From positions 62,001 to 126,000 of the forward strand of contig CAYQDB010000008.1 in NCBI GenBank assembly GCA_964416195.1: 64,000 nucleotides of DNA, given 5' to 3'. This DNA is from CAYQDB01 sp964416195. Lineage in GTDB: Bacteria > Zixibacteria > MSB-5A5 > GN15 > FEB-12. This document shows, piece after piece, positions 23,823-31,416 of the stretch; the first letter of the stretch is position 1; each line of letters opens with the position of its first letter. The notes under the pieces were generated by a model that worked only from the letters and a program-made list of their open reading frames with translations, made no database searches and had not been told where the DNA came from. Both the position numbers and the translations under genes were made by a program.

Positions 23823-24596
23823 GTGACGTACTTAGACGCGGTATTATTAGGGGTCCTGCAGGGACTGACCGAGTTTCTGCCGGTTTCATCTTCGGGGCAT
23901 CTCGTTCTGGCTGAGGCGATCCTTGGCGTCAAACAACCCGGCGTTTCATTTGAGATCTTGGCTCACCTCGGTACCCTGCTGGCGGTGTTGGTCTATTTTC
24001 GTTCACAAATAGCACTTTTAATCAAATCAGTTTTTGACAGCAATATGAAAAGGGAACGTGCCGTTATCGGTTACCTGGTTATTGGAACTATTCCTGCCGG
24101 GCTGGCGGGGCTGTTGTTCAGGGATTTTTTTGAGCATGCCTTTTCCAGTCCGGTGATGACCTCGCTGATGCTTTTTGTTACCGGCTTAATACTGCTGTCG
24201 ACTCGCTTTCATAGTGGTGGGAGAAAGCACGTCGGAATTCTTTCGGCCATTATCATGGGTATAGGGCAGGCAGTGGCAATTTTGCCGGGGATTTCCCGAT
24301 CGGGGACAACGATTGCCGCGGGAATTGCCTCTAAAGTGGAACCGTCAGAGGCGGCTGAGTTCTCATTTTTGCTTGTCATACCGGCGATTTTGGGAGCAGT
24401 TGTGCTGGAATCGAAGGAACTGGTAAATATCGACTCAGGTCTCACCGGGCAGTACTTTTTTGGTGCTGCTTTCTCCTTTTTGCTTGGGCTGGTAGCGGTC
24501 TACCTGGTCCTGGCGATTGTCAAGCGTGGGAAGCTTGATTACTTCGCGTATTATTGCTTTGCTGCCGGGGGTGTGGGGCTGTATCTTTTCCTGTAA
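23823..24596 (+). CDS. uppP: Undecaprenyl-diphosphatase UppP (BacA family)
   Basis: Removes a phosphate from undecaprenyl pyrophosphate, recycling the lipid carrier for cell wall and polysaccharide synthesis. The two family motifs are clear: GLTEFLPVSSSGHL near residues 14-27 and PGISRSGTTIAAG near 160. About seven to eight membrane segments fit the family. GTG at 23823 (257 aa) starts the conserved N terminus (TYLDAVLLGVLQGLTEF). This start lies 3 bases after the terminator of the preceding gene, so transcription must come by read-through. It is followed with no gap by the heptosyltransferase-GmhB gene, whose ATG begins directly after the TAA. Confidence 0.95.
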   Translation: MTYLDAVLLGVLQGLTEFLPVSSSGHLVLAEAILGVKQPGVSFEILAHLGTLLAVLVYFRSQIALLIKSVFDSNMKRERAVIGYLVIGTIPAGLAGLLFRDFFEHAFSSPVMTSLMLFVTGLILLSTRFHSGGRKHVGILSAIIMGIGQAVAILPGISRSGTTIAAGIASKVEPSEAAEFSFLLVIPAILGAVVLESKELVNIDSGLTGQYFFGAAFSFLLGLVAVYLVLAIVKRGKLDYFAYYCFAAGGVGLYLFL

Positions 24597-26189
24597 ATGA
24601 ATAAAAATATCCTGGTCGTTCGTCTCAGTTCGCTCGGAGATGTTATACTGACTTCGGCGCCTATCCTAAATTTGAAGATTAATTTTCCCGACAGCCGCAT
24701 TGTTTACCTGACAAAGGAGGACTATCGCTCGATCGTTGATTGTTTTGACGGTATTGATGAGATTATAACTCTGCCGCAGTCAGTCAGCGCCCTTGATTAT
24801 TTCAAACTGGGTCTCAAGTTGGACGATTATAGCTTTGACACTATTATCGATTTGCACGGCAGCTTCCGCTCGTGGTTTGCACGCAAGATTATCACGGCCG
24901 ACAACAAGGCCGTTTATCCCAAAAGGCGGCTGGAGCGCTTGCGAATAGTGAAGAGACACAGCATTCCTGCTGCCTGGCCGCACACAATTGATCTATACAA
25001 CGATTGTATCCAACAGCTTAGCGGGCGGGTCGTTTGCAAAAGGCCGGTGCTTTATCCTATAACCTTTGAAGAGGGTATGTTAGGCAGGCTCAGTGCGTTG
25101 TTTGGGCAGGGAAGGTTGGTCGTGATTGCTCCCGGGGCGGCGCATCCAGACAAGCAGTGGTCGATGGAGAGGTTCACGGAAGTGGCGTTGCAGTTGCATC
25201 GGTCGCATGGCGCCGGTATTATCTGGGCGGTCACGTCTATCGATAAAGGCAAATCACAGCTTGAGGGAAAGATATCAGCAGACCGATTTCTTGAGCTTAT
25301 TGACTACCCGGTGGACAAGCTGGCGGGAGTAATGGCGCGAGCTGATCTGGCTATCGCTAACGATTCCGGGATCGCGCATCTCTCATCGGCGGTGGGTACA
25401 CCGGTAATAACTTTGTTCGGACCAACGCATCCGTCCCTGGGGTTTGCGCCCTGCGGCTTATTCGACCGGGTGGTGGATGTTGACGAACCTTGCCGCCCTT
25501 GTTCGCTTCACGGTGAAAAGCCTTGTTATCGTGATGAGCGGTACTGTCTTAACCGTATAACACCTGAGATGGTCTGTGAGACTGCCTGTGATCTGCTTGA
25601 CTCGTCCGTCAACTCCTCACGGGCGCTATTTGTTGATCGTGATGGAACCATAATAGTGGACAAGAACTTCCTTTCGGATCCAGACGAAATTGAGTTTGAA
25701 CCAGGGGCTGTGGAAGCCCTGCGGCGAGGTCAGGCAATGGGGTTTAAACTCGTCATACTGTCCAACCAATCCGGGGTCGCTCGAGGCTACTTTGGGTTGG
25801 AGACTGTCGAGAGAGTGAACGAGCGCCTCCTATCAATGCTTTCAGCCGAGAAGGTACAAGTTGATGCATTGTACTTCTGCCCCCATCTGGCTGGCGGTGT
25901 TGTGGATGAGTTTGCTCTTTCGTGCGACTGCCGCAAGCCGGCGCCTGGAATGGCTGAGGAAGCCGCTCGCCAGTTGAGAGTAGACCTGCGCCGGTCGTAT
26001 GTAGTCGGCGATAAAATTGATGACCTCGATCTGGCAAGGGTAATCGGAGCCCGTTCGTTTCTGGTGCGCACCGGCTATGGAAAGCAGCAGGAACAACAGT
26101 TGAAAGCTCATAGTATTAATAGTAACTTAATAGTCTGTGACGACCTTGGGTCAGCCGTGGAGCAAATAAGAGCTATCGAAGGAGCATGA
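24597..26189 (+). CDS. Fusion: heptosyltransferase (GT9) plus D-glycero-D-manno-heptose-1,7-bisphosphate 7-phosphatase
   Basis: Two enzymes of the LPS inner core in one chain. Residues 1-335 are a GT9 family ADP-heptose:LPS heptosyltransferase: VVRLSSLGDVILTSAP at the N terminus, APGAAHPDKQWS (about 178-189) and NDSGIAHLSSAVGTPVITLFGPT (255-277). Residues 342-530 are a GmhB-type HAD phosphatase: nucleophile Asp347 and Asp349 (FVDRDGT), the zinc loop Cys428-x-His430 ... Cys443-x-Cys445, RKPAPGM and GDKIDDLDLA. A Cys-rich joint (PCRPCSLHGEKPCYRDERYC, 298-317) is normal for GT9 proteins. GmhB makes the monophosphate precursor that leads to the donor the other half uses. It overlaps the next gene by ATGA. 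Confidence 0.93.
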   Translation: MNKNILVVRLSSLGDVILTSAPILNLKINFPDSRIVYLTKEDYRSIVDCFDGIDEIITLPQSVSALDYFKLGLKLDDYSFDTIIDLHGSFRSWFARKIITADNKAVYPKRRLERLRIVKRHSIPAAWPHTIDLYNDCIQQLSGRVVCKRPVLYPITFEEGMLGRLSALFGQGRLVVIAPGAAHPDKQWSMERFTEVALQLHRSHGAGIIWAVTSIDKGKSQLEGKISADRFLELIDYPVDKLAGVMARADLAIANDSGIAHLSSAVGTPVITLFGPTHPSLGFAPCGLFDRVVDVDEPCRPCSLHGEKPCYRDERYCLNRITPEMVCETACDLLDSSVNSSRALFVDRDGTIIVDKNFLSDPDEIEFEPGAVEALRRGQAMGFKLVILSNQSGVARGYFGLETVERVNERLLSMLSAEKVQVDALYFCPHLAGGVVDEFALSCDCRKPAPGMAEEAARQLRVDLRRSYVVGDKIDDLDLARVIGARSFLVRTGYGKQQEQQLKAHSINSNLIVCDDLGSAVEQIRAIEGA

Positions 26190-27175
26190 TTAAACCAGGC
26201 GCATATTCGGAAAAACTTGAAGGGGGGAAGGTGATTTGTCACCTCTGTCCTGCCGAGTGCAAGCTGACCAGGGGAAAGGTGGGTATCTGCCGATCCCGGT
26301 TCAATCGAGACGGTGAACTGGTAACTGACAACTACGGCGAATTGGTGTCACTTGCTGTTGATCCTATTGAGAAAAAGCCATTGTATCACTTTTATCCTAC
26401 TGCCGACATTCTCTCCACCGGCCCCAACAGCTGCAATCTCGGTTGTGTGTACTGCCAGAACTGGACCATTTCTCAGAAGAAAACAAAGACGATTTTTCTC
26501 TCGCCGGAGCAGCTTGTGGACACGGCGATACAGTACAAGTCGCTCGGTGTGGCTTTTACCTATACGGAGCCAGTGGTCTGGTATGAGTATATCATGGATA
26601 CGGCTGCTCTTCTTCGCAAAGCCGGTTTGAAAACAGTGCTTGTTTCCAATGGGTACATTAATCCCAAACCGCTTGAAGACCTGCTCGGTGTCATGGATGC
26701 CATTAATATCGACCTGAAAAGCATGCGCGCTGACTTTTATAAGAAGATATGCAAGGGAAAACTTGAGCCGGTGTTGCACAATATCAAGCGGGTGGCTCAG
26801 TCAGGAGTGCATCTGGAAGTGACCAACCTTATTATTCCCACTCTGAATGATTCGGATAAGGACCTGAACGACCTGGCCGATTTTGTCGCTTCCATTTCCG
26901 ACATGATCCCTCTTCACTTCTCCGCCTACCGTCCTGACTACAAGCTGCACATTCCGGCCACTCCAATGAAAACGATGCTGCGAGCACAAGAGATTGCAAG
27001 AAAGAGGCTGAAGTACGTATATCTCGGAAATGTGCTACTGGAGGGAGGTTCCAACACACTCTGCCCGAGCTGCAACAATCCCCTGATCCGACGAAACGGT
27101 TTCCATACCTCTGTGGTTGGATTGCGGGAAGGCCGCTGTGTGGCCTGCGGCTTTGAGACCGGCATCATCCAATAG
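26186..27175 (+). CDS. amrS: AmmeMemoRadiSam system radical SAM enzyme
   Basis: A radical SAM protein of 329 aa with the CxxxCxxC iron-sulfur motif at Cys83, Cys87, Cys90 (SCNLGCVYC). The N-terminal cysteines Cys18, 21, 25, 35 (CHLCPAECKLTRGKVGIC) and C-terminal zinc-ribbon-like pair (CPSC ... CVACG) are typical of this family, once annotated as pyruvate formate-lyase activases. It normally occurs with the AMMECR1 and Memo proteins; neither is in the window, and its reaction is not established here. The ATG overlaps the previous TGA by 4 bases (ATGA), so it is translationally coupled to the heptosyltransferase-GmhB gene. Confidence 0.92.
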   Translation: MIKPGAYSEKLEGGKVICHLCPAECKLTRGKVGICRSRFNRDGELVTDNYGELVSLAVDPIEKKPLYHFYPTADILSTGPNSCNLGCVYCQNWTISQKKTKTIFLSPEQLVDTAIQYKSLGVAFTYTEPVVWYEYIMDTAALLRKAGLKTVLVSNGYINPKPLEDLLGVMDAINIDLKSMRADFYKKICKGKLEPVLHNIKRVAQSGVHLEVTNLIIPTLNDSDKDLNDLADFVASISDMIPLHFSAYRPDYKLHIPATPMKTMLRAQEIARKRLKYVYLGNVLLEGGSNTLCPSCNNPLIRRNGFHTSVVGLREGRCVACGFETGIIQ

Positions 27176-27325
27176 GTGGCTTTCCCCAGCATGGTTCCGA
27201 TAATACATACAATGGCCATTTTTCGTGCCGTTGATTTTTGGAATTGACTTTTGCACAGGTTCCTATGTCCTATGGATGATGAGGTCTGCTCACAGACGAT
27301 AAGTAAAGGGAATCCCGTCCGTTTT

Positions 27326-30271
27326 ATGTCGGTATCACTGAACACAACATTTATCCGGTTCCTCCGAACCAAGTTTGTGGGCGGCAGATGTCTACATCTG
27401 CCCCAAGCTTGTAGGTCAGGTTGCAAGTTCGCGTTGGGTGGACGAGAAACCCGACATTCGTTGCTGAGGCGAACTTCATACGCAACCCGACCTGTCGTAC
27501 TCAGAGCCGTTATCTGGGCGTTACTGGTGGTAAGTGTGGTGAGTCACCCGTCATACGGGCAGTTCTATTTCGGTAAGAACAAAGTGCAGTACACGAGATT
27601 TGACTGGCAGGTGATGACCACTGACCATTTCCACATCTATTTCTACGCGAACGAATCCGAAATTGCCAAGATAGCCGCCAACCTAGCCGAGGAATCGTAC
27701 GAAGTGCTGTCGGCCAGGTTTAATCATGAGGTGAAGGATAAGATACCCCTTATCATTTATTCCGCCCCCAACTATTTCTCTCAGACAAACGTTATTCCCG
27801 GATTGGTACCCGAATCGGTGGGAGGTTTCACCGAGTTCCTCAAAGGGAGGGTAGTGGTGCCGTTCAACGGATCGTATCACGACTTCAAGCATGTGATACG
27901 GCATGAGCTGGTGCATGTGTTTACCTTTTCGAAGCTGGAAGATGTCCTGCGCAAGCGGAGCCGTATCCGATATCTGCCGCCGCCTCTCTGGTTTATCGAG
28001 GGGATTGCCGAGTACTGGTCGAAAGAATGGGACTCCGAAGCGGACATGGTGGTCAAGGACATGGTGATTAACCAGAGGTTGTATACTATTCCTAATCTAT
28101 ACAAGATTCGCGGTAGCTATGCAATGTACAAACTGGGGGAATCGATTTGTCAATTCATCGATTCGGCCTACGGTGAGGATAAGTTGTTTCGGATTTTTGA
28201 CAACTGGTACAAAGGGCGAAGCTTTGATCAGGTAGTCAAGGTGACTCTTGGGGATAATCTGTCGGAGTTGTCGCGGAAGTGGGAGTATCATCTCAAGAAG
28301 AAGTACTATCCCCAGTTAAGGGCGCTTGATCTTCCGACGATGGACTCGAAGCAACTCACGAAAGGTGGCTTCTCCGTAAAAGGTGTGCCGATACGCTGGG
28401 ATGACGGGCGTGGTAACCGTGACTGGCTTGTTTTCAAGGCCAACCGGCTTGGTTATTCAGGCATTTATATGATGCCTTTCGATGGGAATAAGCCAAAGCC
28501 GAAAACGCTCCTCAAGGGGGAGAGATCATCTGATTTTGAATCGCTCTATTTGTTACGTTCCGGCATTGATACCAATGATTCAGGGCTAATCGTCTTTTCA
28601 TCGAAGTCCAAGGAAAATGACGTTATCTACCTCTATGAGCTTGATGAAGGTCGCGTGACTAAGGGTTTCGAGCTGGACGGTTTGGCGGCTGCCCGCTCAC
28701 CACGCTTTTCTCCTGACGGCAGTAGAGTTGTTTTTTCCGGTGTCAGAGTGGACGGCTTCACCGATCTGTACATTCTTGACCTGGTGACCGGCGGTTATCG
28801 GCCAATCACGAACGATATATACTATGATCTTGACCCTGCCTTCTCGCCGGACGGCCAACAAATTGTGTTTGCCTCTGATCGCTGTACCAACGGGCCGGAA
28901 GGGGCCTTGAATCTGTTTACCTTGGACCTTGCGACAGGCAGACTGTCACAGCTCACTTACGGTGCCTGCCGCGACCAGTCTCCCGACTGGACGGAGAAAG
29001 GAGTGTACTTCTCCTCCGACCGGGGTGGCACCTTCAATCTCTATCTTCTTGACAACGAAGACAGCTTGACCCGCCAGTCCACTTACGTCACGGGCGCCTT
29101 TGATCCGCGTCTTTCTTCCGATGGTCACAAGCTTGTTTATACCGGCTACCAGAACTCCACGTTTCAGATTTATGAAATGAACATTGCTGACAACCCGACG
29201 CCAGTCCGGCAACCTGTGGCAACTCACGTGTTGCCGTGGACGCCCGGACAGATCGAATACAGATTCGCTCACTCTTCAATCAAGTATAATACCGAGTACT
29301 CCCTTGATTTCGCCCAATCATCGATCGGATATGATCCGGTGTACGGGTCACTGGGAGGGCTCCAGATGGCCGTTTCCGACATACTGGGCAATCGCGCTTT
29401 TTACCTCTTGCTGACTAACACCGCCGAGACAAAAGACGAGCTGTTGGAATCATTCAATTTTGGGCTGACCTACATAAATAGAGAGCGCCGGGTGAATTGG
29501 GGGATCGGAGCCTATCACCTGTTTGATGAGTACTTCAACGATGTTGATGGCTTTTTTGAAGAACGTCAGGCAGGAGTGCTTTCCCTGGTGAGCTATCCCA
29601 TATCGAAATTTCACCGGTTTGATTTCACCTCGCTGGCCCGGTACTCGAACCGGTACCGCAAATATGGGTCGCCGGGTCGAAAGGCTTTTTTAGTAACGCA
29701 CTACCTGAGCTGGGTCTACGACAATTCTCTGTGGGACATCACCGGTCCGATTGAGGGGCGGCGCTACAATTTCTCCATAGGAATAACGACACGGATAGAT
29801 GAGTTGAATCATTTCAACCGTATGGCCATGGCTGATGTCAGGCATTACCTGCGGCTGGGACGATATTCCGCCCTGGCAAACCGTCTCTTCGCTTATTCCT
29901 CTTCCGGTAAGGAACCACAGCGGATATACTTCGGAGGCAGTTGGTCGTTCCGAGGTTACAGCCGCCGGGCATTTTACAATCGCAACGTCCTCTTTGCCTC
30001 CAACGAACTGAGATTCCCATTGATCGACAATCTCCTGATCGCCTTTCCTTTCGGTGGACTCGGATTCAGTGGAATACGGGGGGCGCTCTTCTTTGATGCC
30101 GGTTCGGCCTGGGATGACGATTTCGATCAGTTCTACGGTTCCTTCGGGGCCGGCTTCCGCGTGGCGCTCGGTTATCTGGTGGTTCTTCGCTTTGACTTCG
30201 CCCGCACGACAGATTTCGATACCATCAGTCCGAAGACCGATTTCGATTTCTTCTTTGGATGGAATTTCTAA
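27326..30271 (+). CDS. Secreted peptidase-MA / PD40 beta-propeller / Omp85-like barrel protein
   Basis: Start uncertain: I give ATG 27326, but the frame is open from 27251 and TTG 27461 is also possible. The hydrophobic signal core (LRAVIWALLVVSVVS) is encoded only at about 27503-27550. A repeat element at 27383-27496 lies upstream of it, in frame. Then follow a zinc metallopeptidase domain with HELVH (about 27902-27916) and the downstream Glu in FIEGIAEYW, a WD40-like/TolB propeller (SPRFSPDGSRVVFSG, DPAFSPDGQQIVFAS, DPRLSSDGHKLVYTG), and a C-terminal barrel with SWSFRGYSRR and a final aromatic strand (DFFFGWNF), as in Omp85 proteins. About 980 aa. The function is unknown; it may process or insert surface proteins. 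Confidence 0.82.
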   Translation: MSVSLNTTFIRFLRTKFVGGRCLHLPQACRSGCKFALGGRETRHSLLRRTSYATRPVVLRAVIWALLVVSVVSHPSYGQFYFGKNKVQYTRFDWQVMTTDHFHIYFYANESEIAKIAANLAEESYEVLSARFNHEVKDKIPLIIYSAPNYFSQTNVIPGLVPESVGGFTEFLKGRVVVPFNGSYHDFKHVIRHELVHVFTFSKLEDVLRKRSRIRYLPPPLWFIEGIAEYWSKEWDSEADMVVKDMVINQRLYTIPNLYKIRGSYAMYKLGESICQFIDSAYGEDKLFRIFDNWYKGRSFDQVVKVTLGDNLSELSRKWEYHLKKKYYPQLRALDLPTMDSKQLTKGGFSVKGVPIRWDDGRGNRDWLVFKANRLGYSGIYMMPFDGNKPKPKTLLKGERSSDFESLYLLRSGIDTNDSGLIVFSSKSKENDVIYLYELDEGRVTKGFELDGLAAARSPRFSPDGSRVVFSGVRVDGFTDLYILDLVTGGYRPITNDIYYDLDPAFSPDGQQIVFASDRCTNGPEGALNLFTLDLATGRLSQLTYGACRDQSPDWTEKGVYFSSDRGGTFNLYLLDNEDSLTRQSTYVTGAFDPRLSSDGHKLVYTGYQNSTFQIYEMNIADNPTPVRQPVATHVLPWTPGQIEYRFAHSSIKYNTEYSLDFAQSSIGYDPVYGSLGGLQMAVSDILGNRAFYLLLTNTAETKDELLESFNFGLTYINRERRVNWGIGAYHLFDEYFNDVDGFFEERQAGVLSLVSYPISKFHRFDFTSLARYSNRYRKYGSPGRKAFLVTHYLSWVYDNSLWDITGPIEGRRYNFSIGITTRIDELNHFNRMAMADVRHYLRLGRYSALANRLFAYSSSGKEPQRIYFGGSWSFRGYSRRAFYNRNVLFASNELRFPLIDNLLIAFPFGGLGFSGIRGALFFDAGSAWDDDFDQFYGSFGAGFRVALGYLVVLRFDFARTTDFDTISPKTDFDFFFGWNF
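27383..27496. repeat. Composite repeat lying in frame in the peptidase-propeller gene
   Basis: GGCAGATG-tcta-CATCTGCC at 27383-27402 is the same palindrome as at 6203 and 38720. It is followed at 27411-27496 by a GTAGGTCAGG ... CCCGACCT unit. Both units appear in intergenic sites elsewhere, so here the repeat forms the N-terminal coding part or the 5' leader. Confidence 0.75.
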
Positions 30272-31416
30272 TGTCCCGGCTGTGTGTGACGAGATTGCTG
30301 ATAATAGTGGCGCCTCTGGTGCTGGCGCTTTCATGTTCCCACAAGTACAAACTGACAGAGGAGCAACTATCCCAGCCGTCACCCTGGCAGTTCTATCGGG
30401 GAGATCTTTCGTCGCAAGGGAAAGTCCATGGAGGAACATTCAACGGAAAGCTGGACATCCTCTGGGAGCGTAAGCGGGGTGAGAAGCCGGCCGGGCCGGT
30501 CTCGCTGTACCACGGCAGTCTGGTCTACCCGGGAACTAAGAATAAGATACGCCTCTACGACGCTCTAACCGGCAACAAACAGGGCTATCTCAAATCGCAT
30601 GGGGCAGCTCAAACAGGTGTCGTTATCTATGACAACCTGGCATTATTTGCTACTTCTCCTCGCAAGAGCTGGCTTCGCTGCATTAATCTCCATAACGGCA
30701 AGCGGATCTGGAAACGGCGAGTAAAGGACGTTGCCGCGGGGTCGATAATAGTAAATGATATGCTTGTTATCAGCTCGACGGGCGGTACTCTGTCTGCATA
30801 CCGACCCGAAAATGGAGATATGATTTGGTCTTTCGAGGCCGAGGGAGGTTTTGTTGCTCCGGCGAGCTTTGCAGATGGCAGGATTTTCCAACCCTGCGAT
30901 AACGGAACCTTATATGCAATCTCGGCGGCTGACGGCTCCGAGATATACGAGGTAACAGTTGAGAGCCCTATGGTAAGCGCTGTCGCTGTGGGAACGATGG
31001 TATTTGCGACCGACATGCTTGGGCACGTCTATGGGATTGAACCTGCAGACGGCCGGATTGCCTGGCAGAGCGAATTGAACGGTGCGGTATGGACAACCCC
31101 GGCGGTTTCTGAGGATCGCCTGTTTGTCGGTCATAGTAGAGGCGAGTTAGTGGCGCTTGATGCAGCAGACGGGCACATAGTGTGGCGGTTTAACGCGGGT
31201 GAGGTGATCAAGGCATCTGCCACCGTGGTTGGCGACTATGTACTTGTTGGAACGATGGGTGGCAAGTTGTTTTCGCTCGACGTTTCTGATGGAAGAGTGG
31301 TTGGACAACGTCAGCTCGGCGATGCCGTGGCGTATTCACCGGTGACAGATGGTGATCGGGTCTACGTCACAACGGAGTCAGGAAAGATTGTATGTTTTGG
31401 GCGGAAGGATGAGTAG
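30271..31416 (+). CDS. BamB-like PQQ beta-propeller lipoprotein
   Basis: Lipoprotein signal with lipobox ALSC (LLIIVAPLVLALSC), then about seven PQQ-type blades (DALTGNKQGYLK, NLHNGKRIWKR, RPENGDMIWSFEAEGG, SAADGSEIYEV, EPADGRIAWQSELNG, DAADGHIVWRFNAG, DVSDGRVVGQR). BamB assists barrel assembly in proteobacteria; the match is to the fold, not proof of that role. The ATG at 30271 shares its A with the TAA of the peptidase-propeller gene, so the two are coupled. A second in-frame ATG at 30259 is possible. Being next to an Omp85-like gene makes an outer-membrane-assembly link attractive but unproven. It overlaps the next gene by 8 bases. Confidence 0.85.
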   Translation: MSRLCVTRLLIIVAPLVLALSCSHKYKLTEEQLSQPSPWQFYRGDLSSQGKVHGGTFNGKLDILWERKRGEKPAGPVSLYHGSLVYPGTKNKIRLYDALTGNKQGYLKSHGAAQTGVVIYDNLALFATSPRKSWLRCINLHNGKRIWKRRVKDVAAGSIIVNDMLVISSTGGTLSAYRPENGDMIWSFEAEGGFVAPASFADGRIFQPCDNGTLYAISAADGSEIYEVTVESPMVSAVAVGTMVFATDMLGHVYGIEPADGRIAWQSELNGAVWTTPAVSEDRLFVGHSRGELVALDAADGHIVWRFNAGEVIKASATVVGDYVLVGTMGGKLFSLDVSDGRVVGQRQLGDAVAYSPVTDGDRVYVTTESGKIVCFGRKDE

